A DNA stretch of 53,960 bases from Deltaproteobacteria bacterium (GTDB lineage Bacteria; Myxococcota_A; Polyangia; Polyangiales; Sandaracinaceae). Below the pieces are notes generated by a model, which saw nothing but the letters and a program-made list of their open reading frames with translations, had not been told where the DNA came from and searched no databases. Each line of letters opens with the position of its first letter. The first letter of the stretch is position 1. Below, piece after piece: positions 16,766 through 25,243 of this stretch. The stretch lies in NCBI GenBank assembly GCA_017303575.1, contig JAFLCL010000030.1, forward strand, positions 1 to 53,960. Reading direction: 5' to 3'. The translations under genes were made by a program, and so were the position numbers.

Positions 16766-19700
16766 ATGGAACAGGCGAAGGGGAGCTCGAGGTCGATCGA
16801 GCGAGCGATCGCGCGGAGCCGGCGGGCACTGATCTCGGCGCAGCGGCCGGACGGAAGCTGGGACGAGCGATCGGACGTGGGCCCGATCTCGACGGCGATG
16901 GTGTTCGTGTCGTTGGCGTGGCTCGGCGCGCTGTCGGACGACGATCGAAGGAAGACCGCGGCGTGGCTGCGCACGCAGCAGCTCGCCAATGGCTCGTTCG
17001 TCGCGCGGCCGTTCGCACGAGAGGGCGACCTCGGCACCACGGCCGTCGCGTGGACCGCGCTGGCGCTCGACGACGCGCCCGAGAGCCACGAGGCGGCCCA
17101 TCGCGCGCGACACTACGTCGAAGCGCGCGGCGGCGCGGACGCGATCGTCGATCGCATGAAGACCGGTGACGTGTCGGCAGTGTTCTGCGCCCTCGGCGGC
17201 ACGCTCGATCCGAAGCGCTTGCCCGATCCGGGGCTCGCGTGGTGCCTCGCGACGCCGGGCGTGGAGCTCGCGGCCACGCGCGTGCACTTCGGCATCATCA
17301 TGGGCGCGCTGATGTTGAGCGCGATCGGTCGACGCCTGCGCGGCGACTGGGGTGACGACGAAGCGGGTGTCGGCCCGCTCGAGCGCATCGAGCGCAAGAA
17401 GGCAGCGGAGCTGTGTCGCCTCTTCCAGAACCGCGATGGCTCGATGAACTCGAACACCGTGCAGACGGCGCTGCTCCTGCCCGCGCTCGTCGCGATGGGC
17501 CTGCCGAAGGGTCACGGCCCCGTCGCGGACGGCATCGCGTGGCTGCTCTCGCGGCGGGTCGAGACGACCGAAGGCGGCATGTGGTTCGACGTGTTCGCGT
17601 CCGACGTGTGGACCACGGCGTTCACGATGCGCGCGCTCCTGCGCTCGGGCTCGGCGCCCGGCGACGCGAACATGATCGCCGCCACGAAGTGGCTCTTGTC
17701 GCGCCAGCTCGACGTCGATCAGCCGTGGCCGAACCAGCGACAGGAGCACGCGGTGAAGCGCGGCGGCTGGCCGTTCCAGACGGGCAACGAGACGATGGCC
17801 GACGCCGACGACGCGGGCGTCGTCCTGAGCGCGCTCGGTCTCGCGCTCGAGGTGCGCGACGGCGTGGCGCCGCTGCCCAGAGAGCTCGCGCGCGACGTGC
17901 GCGACGCGATGGATCGTGCGCGCCTCTGGCTGCGCGACATGCAGAACCCCGATGGCGGCTGGTCCGCGTTCGTGTGGGGCCTGCCCGAGAGGCCCGAGGG
18001 GCCGATCATGACGAAGCCGATCGACGTCCCGCCGGACTCGATCCTCAAGGCGATCGACGTGATGCTCCATCCGCCCCCGGATCTCGGCGATCCGTCGACC
18101 GAAGATCTCACGGGGCGCGTGCTCCACGGCCTGGCCGCGTGCGGCGCGAGGACCACCGACGACGACGTGAGCAAGGCCGTCGCGTTCCTTCGTCGCCACC
18201 AGTGCGAGCACGGAGGCTGGTGGGGACGCTGGGTGTGCAACTACCTCGCGTCGAGCAGCTACGTGCTCTCGGCCCTCGATGCGCTGGGCGAAGACGCCTC
18301 ACAAGCCATGGTGCAGAACGGGATCGCGTTCCTGCTCGATCACCAGAACGTCGATGGCGGCTGGGGCGAGTCGATCAAGAGCTACGCGAAGCCCGCGCTC
18401 GCGGGGCGTGGCCCGAGCACCGCACCGCTGACCTCGCTCGTGGTGTGTGCGCTCGTCGATCTCGGCCTCGGTGATCGCGAGGAGACCCAGCGCGGCATCG
18501 CCTACCTGCTCGCCAAGCAGCGGCCCGACGGCACGTGGCCCAACGACGACTACGTCGCGACGAACATCCCGCCCGAGGGCTTCTACGTCTACGACGGAGC
18601 GGCGCGGCACATGCCGCTCGAGGCGCTCGGTCGCTGGGCGCGACGGCACGAGCCCGAGATCCTGCGGCCCGGTGAGCACTGGGGTCGATGGACGAGCGCT
18701 GTGCTCGATCCGGCGCGTCAGCGCATGGATCCGCTCGCGGACGCCGTGGTCGAGCAGATCCACCACGAGGGCGACGTGAGGGCCGTCAACTCGCTCCTGC
18801 GCTGCATCTTCGAGAACGACGATCCCATCCCCACGAACCTCCCTCCCCGCGCGGCCAAGTACTTCGTGGACACCGAGGCCCTCCCCGAGTGGGCCGATCC
18901 CGCGCGCATCGAGCGCGCGCAGAAGCTCTTCGCGCACCACGGCGCGCAGATCACGTTCGGCCTCTTCTGCTCGTCTCTGCCGCAGTCGTACGCGGCCGCG
19001 CACGGCGCCGAGGTCTTGATGCGCACGGGCGGCATGACCCGGCGCGTGCACCAGCGGATCTTCGAGACAGCGCAGTTCCTCTTCGACGTGCTCGACGTGG
19101 GAGGCCTCTCGCCCGCCGGCCGCGGCATCCGATCCGCGCAGCGCGTGCGCCTCATGCACGCGGGCGTGCGTCATCTCTTGCTCCACGCGGAGGCGCACGG
19201 TCCGACGCTCCACGGAGGCAGCGCCGCGCACGCCCACGCGCTCGTTCCCTGGGACGAGGCGCGCTTCGGTGCGCCGATCAACCAAGAGGACATGGCCGGC
19301 ACGCTGATGACGTTCTCCGTCGTGACCTTCGACGCGATGCGCAAGCTCGGCGTCGAAGCCACGGAGCTCGAGGGCGACGACTGGATCCACCTCTGGGCCG
19401 TGGTGGGTCACTTCCTCGGCATCGAGCCCGGCCTCGTGCCGATCGGCATCGACGACGCGCGCGACCTGATGGACGCGATCCGCGAGCGCCAGTGGGCGCC
19501 GTCGGGTGCGGGCAAGACGCTCGCGGCAGCGCTGGTCGAGATGATGCAGCGCTTCTTCACCCGTGGGCACTTCCGCGGCTTCACGCCGACGATGGTCCGC
19601 TACCTCTCGGGCAACCAGTGCGCAGACGTGCTCGACGTCGCGCCCTCGAACTGGACGATGCCGCTCGTGGCCGCGGGCGCGGAGCTCGCGGACTTCTTCG

Positions 19701-19852
19701 ATCACGACGAGCGCGAGACGTTGGTGGAGAAGCTCATCGGCAAGCTCGCGTACGAGGTGATGGAGGGCGTCATCGCGCTCGAGCGCGATGGCAAGCGCGC
19801 GAGCTTCCGCATCCCCGCGTCGCTGAAGAAGACAGTCATCCCGCACACCTGA
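16766..19852 (+). CDS. Fusion of a squalene-hopene-cyclase-like domain with a DUF2236/Lcp-like oxygenase domain
   Basis: This 1028-residue protein starts at the ATG at 16766. Residues 1 to about 650 are an alpha/alpha barrel of the squalene/hopene cyclase superfamily. It carries QW-type repeats (AQRPDGSWDE, QNPDGGWSAFVW, HQCEHGGWWGRW, HQNVDGGWGES, KQRPDGTW) and the class II protonation motif DADD (Asp346-Asp349, the DXDD signature). After a linker, residues about 690-1010 match DUF2236, the fold of latex-clearing protein and MpaB oxygenases. Features are HHGAQITFGLFC (His724-725), RLMHAGVRHLL (His798, His803), an INQEDMAGTLMTFS segment and HLWAVVGHFLG (His875, His882). No signal peptide or membrane helix is obvious. 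It would couple polyene cyclisation with haem-dependent oxidation of an isoprenoid; substrate and product are unknown. Ordinary cyclases are about 630-680 residues. Confidence 0.88.
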   Translation: MEQAKGSSRSIERAIARSRRALISAQRPDGSWDERSDVGPISTAMVFVSLAWLGALSDDDRRKTAAWLRTQQLANGSFVARPFAREGDLGTTAVAWTALALDDAPESHEAAHRARHYVEARGGADAIVDRMKTGDVSAVFCALGGTLDPKRLPDPGLAWCLATPGVELAATRVHFGIIMGALMLSAIGRRLRGDWGDDEAGVGPLERIERKKAAELCRLFQNRDGSMNSNTVQTALLLPALVAMGLPKGHGPVADGIAWLLSRRVETTEGGMWFDVFASDVWTTAFTMRALLRSGSAPGDANMIAATKWLLSRQLDVDQPWPNQRQEHAVKRGGWPFQTGNETMADADDAGVVLSALGLALEVRDGVAPLPRELARDVRDAMDRARLWLRDMQNPDGGWSAFVWGLPERPEGPIMTKPIDVPPDSILKAIDVMLHPPPDLGDPSTEDLTGRVLHGLAACGARTTDDDVSKAVAFLRRHQCEHGGWWGRWVCNYLASSSYVLSALDALGEDASQAMVQNGIAFLLDHQNVDGGWGESIKSYAKPALAGRGPSTAPLTSLVVCALVDLGLGDREETQRGIAYLLAKQRPDGTWPNDDYVATNIPPEGFYVYDGAARHMPLEALGRWARRHEPEILRPGEHWGRWTSAVLDPARQRMDPLADAVVEQIHHEGDVRAVNSLLRCIFENDDPIPTNLPPRAAKYFVDTEALPEWADPARIERAQKLFAHHGAQITFGLFCSSLPQSYAAAHGAEVLMRTGGMTRRVHQRIFETAQFLFDVLDVGGLSPAGRGIRSAQRVRLMHAGVRHLLLHAEAHGPTLHGGSAAHAHALVPWDEARFGAPINQEDMAGTLMTFSVVTFDAMRKLGVEATELEGDDWIHLWAVVGHFLGIEPGLVPIGIDDARDLMDAIRERQWAPSGAGKTLAAALVEMMQRFFTRGHFRGFTPTMVRYLSGNQCADVLDVAPSNWTMPLVAAGAELADFFDHDERETLVEKLIGKLAYEVMEGVIALERDGKRASFRIPASLKKTVIPHT

Positions 19853-19914
19853 TCCGGGGTGACGCGCATGACCCGTACTTGCGTTCGTGGGCGAACGGTG
19901 GTGCCGTTCGCCCC

Positions 19915-20787
19915 ATGCGCATGCGCGCCGTCTGGGTCTCGATCGTGCTCGCCGGCTGTACGCCGCTGCGCGCGCTCGACGAGACCTTCGAGGACGCGCG
20001 GGCCCTCGACGCGAGGACCTCGGACGTCGGACCCCTCGATGCGCGTTCGTTCGACGCGCCCCGGTCCGATGCGCCCGAGCTCGATGCGCCGGGCTTCGAT
20101 GCGCCGGGCCTCGATGCGCCGGGCCTCGACGCCTGGGCGCCGGACGCGTTCCGAGCCACGACCGACGCGCCGATCCTCGATGCGCCTCTCTTCGATGCGT
20201 GGCGCGCCCCCGACACCGGAGGCGCGCTGATCGCCTGGTATCCGTTCGATTCGACGCGCGACGCCACGGGCCTGGGGCACACGCTCGTGAGCACCGGCGT
20301 GACGTTCACCGGCAGCATCGCCACGCTCGGCGCGAGCGCGATGCTCTCGACGCCGACCGCGACTGATCTCGACGAGATCACCGCCGTCAGCTTCTGGGTG
20401 CGACCGAGCGAGCTCGGCGGTGGCATCGGGACACGCGCGTTCCTCGTGTCGCGCGGCGACGTGCTCACCCTCTTTCTCCGCTTCACCGCGCTGCCTCGCT
20501 GCACGCTCGCGGGCGGCAGCGTGAACGGCACCGAGGCGCTCGTCGCCGACGTGTGGACACACCTCGCGTGCGTGCGCGACGCCGCCACGATGACGCTCTA
20601 CACGAACGGCGTCGCGACGGGCGCGAGCACGGCCACCACGACGCCGGTGCCTTCCAGCGCCGAGTTGTGGCTCGGCCAGTCGAGCACCGGTGAGGACCCG
20701 CTCCTCGGCGATCTGTCGGACGTGCGCCTGTACCGTCGTGCGCCGAGCGCGGCGGAGATCGCGGCGCTCGCAGCGGACAGGCCATGA
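19915..20787 (+). CDS. Lipoprotein with Asp-Ala repeat linker and LamG-like domain
   Basis: This 290-residue protein has lipobox VLAGC right after a short signal (start ATG 19915 or 19921). A linker of about 75 residues is made of Asp-Ala-Pro/Leu units coded by 15-bp tandem repeats. Residues about 100-285 form a concanavalin/LamG-type jelly roll: LIAWYPFDSTRDATG, ITAVSFWVRP, WTHLACVRDAATMTLYTNG and a final GDLSDVRLYRRAPSAAEI, the classic LamG end. Such domains bind carbohydrate or protein at the cell surface. It begins 62 bp after the cyclase fusion, and its stop overlaps the next gene by four bases (ATGA). Confidence 0.8.
   Translation: MRMRAVWVSIVLAGCTPLRALDETFEDARALDARTSDVGPLDARSFDAPRSDAPELDAPGFDAPGLDAPGLDAWAPDAFRATTDAPILDAPLFDAWRAPDTGGALIAWYPFDSTRDATGLGHTLVSTGVTFTGSIATLGASAMLSTPTATDLDEITAVSFWVRPSELGGGIGTRAFLVSRGDVLTLFLRFTALPRCTLAGGSVNGTEALVADVWTHLACVRDAATMTLYTNGVATGASTATTTPVPSSAELWLGQSSTGEDPLLGDLSDVRLYRRAPSAAEIAALAADRP
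20080..20124 (+). repeat. 15-bp tandem repeat coding the Asp-Ala-Pro linker
   Basis: Three copies of CTCGATGCGCCGGGC (20080-20094, 20095-20109 with one change, 20110-20124) and a degenerate fourth lie inside the lipoprotein gene. The unit keeps frame (5 codons), so copy number could vary and alter linker length. Confidence 0.7.
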
Positions 20788-21623
20788 GCGCGAGCCTGTG
20801 GGTGCTCCACGTCGACGGTCTCTCGGAGCGGTTGATGCTCGATCCGACCCGACGCTTCGTGATCGGCCGCGGCGAAGAGGTCGACTTCCGCCTCGATCGT
20901 CCGGGGGTGGATCGACGCCACGTCGAGCTCGTCGTGCACGACGGAGGGTGGTGGATCCAAGGCGACTCGCGCACCACGAGCGGCACGTGGCTCGAGGGCC
21001 GCTTCGTGCTCGAGAGCCGACGGCTCGTCGAGGGCGACGTGATCCAGATCGGCGGCGTGGACGACGTGCTCTTCCGGTTCTCCGATCCGCGCTCGAAGGC
21101 TGCACCCACTCCGTCGCGCTTCGATCGTCAGCCCACCGTGACGCCCGACGAGGCCGCGCGACGCGGGCTGCCGCGCGTGGGCCTGCGCGTCGAGAAGCCC
21201 GACGGCCTCATGGTGTCGATCGATCGCGACGATCGCAGCTGGCTCACGATCACCTCGCCCCCCGGCGGCGGCCCGCACGCGCGCTTCCTCCGCGGCCCGT
21301 GTCTCGACGACCGCCCCAACGCGCCGCGCGTCCTTCAGCAGCACGTCGCGCCACGTGAGATGCCCGATGCGATCGCGTCGGGACGCGTGCTCGCGTTCGG
21401 CGGGACGCACCCGGCGATCGCGTGGGTGTTCGGGGAGTCGCTCGGTCGCATGGCCACCCTCGCGATCGCCGCGCCGCTCGCGGAGACCCCGGGCGAGGCG
21501 CTCGTGCTCGCGTTCTCCGTGCGCAGCGCCGCGGCCGATGGACCGAGCGGCCTCGAGCCCTGGCTCGTGCTCACGCACCCCACGCTCGCGCCGCTCTTGC
21601 GCGCCGAGATCCTCAGGCCTTGA
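20784..21623 (+). CDS. FHA-domain protein
   Basis: This 279-residue protein overlaps the LamG lipoprotein stop (ATGA). The N-terminal forkhead-associated domain (about 5-100) shows FVIGRGEEVDFRLD, VDRRHVELVVHDGGWWIQ and TTSGTWLEGR with the expected Gly-Arg and loop residues for phosphothreonine binding; the usual SxxH is RRHV here. The C-terminal 150 residues have no recognised domain. It would read phosphorylation made by Ser/Thr kinases such as the one at 3965, but a direct link is only inferred. The last 11 bp overlap the convergent MutS-like gene. Confidence 0.87.
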   Translation: MSASLWVLHVDGLSERLMLDPTRRFVIGRGEEVDFRLDRPGVDRRHVELVVHDGGWWIQGDSRTTSGTWLEGRFVLESRRLVEGDVIQIGGVDDVLFRFSDPRSKAAPTPSRFDRQPTVTPDEAARRGLPRVGLRVEKPDGLMVSIDRDDRSWLTITSPPGGGPHARFLRGPCLDDRPNAPRVLQQHVAPREMPDAIASGRVLAFGGTHPAIAWVFGESLGRMATLAIAAPLAETPGEALVLAFSVRSAAADGPSGLEPWLVLTHPTLAPLLRAEILRP

Positions 21624-23373
21624 TCTTCGAGGCGACGAGCGCGGCGAGCGCTTCTTCCGTCACGCCGAGGCGCGCCGCGACCTTGTGAGCGAGCGAGGTG
21701 GTCGCGACACCCGACACGAACTGGAACGTCGGCTTCTCGTCGCGATCGAGCTCGACCTGGAGGAACGTGAGGCTCGGATGCACGGGCTCCTTCTCGAGGC
21801 GCGCCGCGAGCGAGAGGAAGTGCGTGCTCACGAACACCTGCGGACCGAGCTTGGGCAAGAGACCCACCACCATCTCGAAGATCGCCTCGCCCTCGGTGGG
21901 GTTGGTGCCCGAGCAGAGCTCGTCGAGCAGCGCCATCGATCCGGGCTCGAGCTTCTCGAACAGCTCGCGGATGCGAAGGAGCTCGGTGCCCAGGCGTCCC
22001 TCCACCTGCGCGGCCTCTCCTTCGACGACGAGCGAGAGGAACATCGAGGGCGCAGGCACCAGCGTCGCGCGCTTGGCAGGCACGAAGAGGCCGCCTTGGC
22101 CGAGCAGCTGCGTGAGCGCGATCGCCTGGAGCAAGCGCGTCTTGCCGCCCGAGTTCGGTCCGGTGATCACCACGAGCGCGTCGGGCCGCGGCGCGGGCAC
22201 GTCGCAGGGCACGGGCACCACGTCCTGGAGGAACAGGAGCGGGTTGAAGAGACCGGTGATCTCGCGACGCTCGCTGCCGAAGCTGGGCAGGCACACCTCG
22301 AGGCCCTTGTGCCTCGCGAGATCGCGAAAGCCCAGCGCCGCCAGGTAGATCTCGATCGCCGCCGTGCTCGCCAGCAGCGCCACCACGTGATCGGTGAGCG
22401 GCGCGAAGACCTCTTCCAAGAGGCGCACCACGACCTCGCTCTCGCCGTAGCGGTAGCCGCGGAAGAACGAGGTCATGCGCTGGAAGAAGCGGCCGATCGG
22501 CCCCGGCAAGAGCGGGCTCGGACGCTCTTGGATCGCGAGCACGCCGAAGTCGCGCACGGTTCCGTCGGAGCCGAGGCGCAGCTGGAGATCGACGGTCGCG
22601 AGGTTGCCCTCGGCATCGACGAGCTCCGAGAGGCGCTGGAACTCCTCGCTCTCTCGGATGCGCGTACCGCGATCACGCAGCGCCGCGAGCTTGCTCGTCG
22701 CGCCCTCGAAGCCCTCGGACATCGCGATCACCACGCGACGGAGCGCCACCAGCACACCGACCTTGCGGCGCACGATGTTGGGCTCGGTGCCCGTCGCCAT
22801 CTCGAGCGTCTCGCGCAGCCTGCGCAGCGCCTTGTAGGTCGTCTCCAGGTCGCCGCGGAACGAGGGCTGCTCCACGAGCTCGCGCAGGATCTCCTGACGC
22901 ACCTCGCGATCTTCGGCCTTCGGCGGCGGGGTCGAGAGGATGCGGCGCTGCGCCCGCAGGTTGGGCTCGAGGCGGTCGCCGTCGATGACGATGCGGAAGC
23001 AGTGCTTGGCGAGCTCCTCGAGGTAGAGCTGCTGCGTGACCGCTGTCGCGTCGGGCGCAGCTTTGTCGCGCGCGCTCTTGTCGGCAGGGCGATCGAGCGA
23101 GCTGCCCGCCAGCGGGACGGCCTCGAGCAGCGTGTCGAACACGCCCTCGCAGTCACCGCCCTCGAACGCGAAGCGCACGAGCTCGCTCGTGCCGCGCAGA
23201 TCACCCCACGCGCGCGGCTCGGCGTGCAGGAGGTCGGGCACGCTCGGCCCGTAGTCCGAGGGCTCGTTGCCCACGGGCGCCACGTAGAAGGACGGTGCGC
23301 CCCCAGGCTCGCCGCGCGCGCGGCGTCGTCGTCGCATCACCTCGGCGGTCGAACGTCGCATCAGAAGGAGCAT
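21613..23373 (-). CDS. MutS-like ATPase without mismatch or Smr domains
   Basis: This is about 586 residues, starting at the ATG at 23373 (23361 also possible). Residues 60-390 are helical lever/clamp-like sequence. The C-terminal ATPase shows ITGPNSGGKTR (Lys411), the Walker B MALLDELCSGTNPTEG (Asp484, Glu485), the signature-type SSxxG equivalent (about 425-455) and VSTHFLSLAARLE. There is no N-terminal mismatch-recognition domain and no C-terminal Smr nuclease, which separates it from MutS1 and typical MutS2. It resembles stand-alone MutS-III/V proteins of uncertain role, possibly in recombination or ribosome rescue. It is convergent with the FHA gene and divergent from the zinc-ribbon/SRCR gene. 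Confidence 0.8.
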   Translation of the reverse strand: MLLLMRRSTAEVMRRRRRARGEPGGAPSFYVAPVGNEPSDYGPSVPDLLHAEPRAWGDLRGTSELVRFAFEGGDCEGVFDTLLEAVPLAGSSLDRPADKSARDKAAPDATAVTQQLYLEELAKHCFRIVIDGDRLEPNLRAQRRILSTPPPKAEDREVRQEILRELVEQPSFRGDLETTYKALRRLRETLEMATGTEPNIVRRKVGVLVALRRVVIAMSEGFEGATSKLAALRDRGTRIRESEEFQRLSELVDAEGNLATVDLQLRLGSDGTVRDFGVLAIQERPSPLLPGPIGRFFQRMTSFFRGYRYGESEVVVRLLEEVFAPLTDHVVALLASTAAIEIYLAALGFRDLARHKGLEVCLPSFGSERREITGLFNPLLFLQDVVPVPCDVPAPRPDALVVITGPNSGGKTRLLQAIALTQLLGQGGLFVPAKRATLVPAPSMFLSLVVEGEAAQVEGRLGTELLRIRELFEKLEPGSMALLDELCSGTNPTEGEAIFEMVVGLLPKLGPQVFVSTHFLSLAARLEKEPVHPSLTFLQVELDRDEKPTFQFVSGVATTSLAHKVAARLGVTEEALAALVASKIKA

Positions 23374-23520
23374 CGCTTCTACCCGATTTGTGCGGTCGTG
23401 GGGGTTCGTCGGGCTGCCCGCGTGGGCCGGTGCACACCCGCTCGGTCGGCCTCGACCGATGAGCCCTAGACGCTGGCGACGGACAGAAGTTCCCGCAGGA
23501 GCCCACCCGCTCGGGCCGTG

Positions 23521-23526
23521 TATCCT
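23521..23526 (+). promoter_or_regulatory. Predicted -10 element TATCCT
   Basis: TATCCT follows CTCGGGCCGTG and ends seven bases before the GTG at 23533. The same GGGCCG-TATCCTCG block occurs upstream of the gene at 43822, which supports a shared promoter type and the choice of start. Confidence 0.5.
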
Positions 23527-23532
23527 CGGCGC

Positions 23533-25233
23533 GTGGTGCAACCGTTCGGCACGAGCTTCCCCTGCCCGCGCTGCGGGTCGGCCCTCCCTCAAGGCGCGGC
23601 GTTCTGCAATCGCTGCGGCGCGGACGCGCGTGCCGCCGCGGCCTTGGCAGGTGCTGCGCAGGCCGCACAGCCAGTGATGCGCGCACGCGCGGGCTTCGTC
23701 GCGGTGGGGCGCGGCATGTCGGTGTGCCACGCGTGTGGCGCGCTCGCGCCGACCAAACGCTCGAGCTGCGAGGTCTGTCAGCAGCCGATCGGCAGCTCGC
23801 TCGAGGCGATCCCCGCGCGCAACGATCAGCTCTCGTTCGTGCAGGTGCGCACGCAGATCACGTGTCGACAGTGCGGCAGCGGCTTTCCGCTCGACGAGCC
23901 CGAGCTCGAAGAGTCCGTCACGTGCCCGCGCTGCAACACCACGCAGGCCTTCGATCTCGACGCGTGGGGCGACGCGTTCGCGCACGCGCATCGCACCGCC
24001 GACGTGCACGGCCCGCGCGGCGAGTCGTTCCGGGGCTCGCTCGGTGATCGTGATCCCGAGCCCGAGCTGGGAGAGACGACGGCGATCTCCACGCTGAAGC
24101 TCACCGGCATGTCGATCGACAGCGGCGTGATGAAGACGCGCAACCTCACGACGCAGTGCGCGCCAGGCCAGCCCCTCTGCACCAAGTGCGGATCGCCGCG
24201 CGAGCCGCAAGAGCTGGCAGGACTGCGCGGTGCGCCCGAGCTGCAGATGCGCTGCGTCGGCTGCAGCGACGTCGCGCGCTACGCGATCCCCTCGGCCGCG
24301 CGCGGCCTCGCGCCAGGCCTCGTGGGCTTCGTCGCCGAGGCGCTGCGCGTCGATCGGCCCGAGGCGCGGCTCGATCAGACGAGCGCGGGGCTCGTCATCG
24401 CGCTCAAGTGCCCGAGCTGCGGCGGCGGCCTCAACGTCACGCCCGGAAGCCACGTCGCCGTGTGCTCGTTCTGCAAGACCGAGGCGCGCATCGCGAGCCG
24501 CACGCTGCTCGCGCTCAAGTCCGTGGACGGCGCGCCCAGCCCGTGGTGGGCCATCTTCCGCGGCGACTCGCCAGCGCGCGCCGAGCTCACGCGCCGCGGC
24601 AGTCACGACGACGACGACGACGGTCCCGACATCGCGGGCGCTGCCGCGATGATCATGGGCGGCCAGGACGCGCAGCTCCAAGCCCTGCTCGTGATGGCCG
24701 AGTCACCGGGCGGACAGAAGTCCGTCTCGAGCGCCGTCGCGCAGAAGGTGAAGGACGTCGAGGACGATCAGAGCCCGTCGGATGCCCGCAAGGAGTGGGC
24801 GATCCAGCTCATCCTGCCGGCGCTGATGCTCGTGCTCGTCTCGCCGATCTTCTACCGACAGATCCTCAACTGGGCCGGCGGTGGACCCTCGATCGCGCCG
24901 AGCGTGGCGGTGCCTGGTGGCATCGGCGGCGCGCCGCTCGCCGCACACGAGAACGTGCCCGGCCGCGCGATCACGATCCTCCTCCAGCACGATGGCGAGA
25001 TGCGTCCCGTCTGCGACGACGGCTTCGGCATCGAGGAAGCGCAGGTCGCGTGTCGACAGCTCGGCTACCAAGGCGCCACGGGCTACTCGACCGTCACGGG
25101 CAACACCGACGAGTTCTGGCTCGACGACGTCGTCTGCAACGGCAACGAGCTACGCCTCGACGACTGTCAGCACCTCGACTGGGGTGACGACAACTGCTCG
25201 TCGAGCGAGACGCAGGCCGTGACCTGCTTCTGA
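23533..25233 (+). CDS. Zinc-ribbon membrane protein with C-terminal SRCR domain
   Basis: This is about 566 residues. The cytoplasmic part holds five CxxC-CxxC zinc ribbons: CPRCGSALPQGAAFCNRC, CHACGALAPTKRSSCEVC, CRQCGSGF with TCPRCN, CTKCGSP with RCVGC, and CPSCGGGL with CSFC. An Asp run follows (near 365) and one membrane helix (about 415-438, QLILPALMLVLVSPIFYRQ). The outer part ends in a scavenger-receptor Cys-rich domain (about 470-566): MRPVCDDGFGIEEAQVACRQ, TDEFWLDDVVCNG, LRLDDCQHLDWGDDNC and a final TC. SRCR domains bind ligands in animals and are uncommon in bacteria. The start is uncertain by five codons (GTG 23518). Role unknown, possibly sensing. Confidence 0.85.
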   Translation: MVQPFGTSFPCPRCGSALPQGAAFCNRCGADARAAAALAGAAQAAQPVMRARAGFVAVGRGMSVCHACGALAPTKRSSCEVCQQPIGSSLEAIPARNDQLSFVQVRTQITCRQCGSGFPLDEPELEESVTCPRCNTTQAFDLDAWGDAFAHAHRTADVHGPRGESFRGSLGDRDPEPELGETTAISTLKLTGMSIDSGVMKTRNLTTQCAPGQPLCTKCGSPREPQELAGLRGAPELQMRCVGCSDVARYAIPSAARGLAPGLVGFVAEALRVDRPEARLDQTSAGLVIALKCPSCGGGLNVTPGSHVAVCSFCKTEARIASRTLLALKSVDGAPSPWWAIFRGDSPARAELTRRGSHDDDDDGPDIAGAAAMIMGGQDAQLQALLVMAESPGGQKSVSSAVAQKVKDVEDDQSPSDARKEWAIQLILPALMLVLVSPIFYRQILNWAGGGPSIAPSVAVPGGIGGAPLAAHENVPGRAITILLQHDGEMRPVCDDGFGIEEAQVACRQLGYQGATGYSTVTGNTDEFWLDDVVCNGNELRLDDCQHLDWGDDNCSSSETQAVTCF

Positions 25234-25243
25234 TCCGTCTCCG

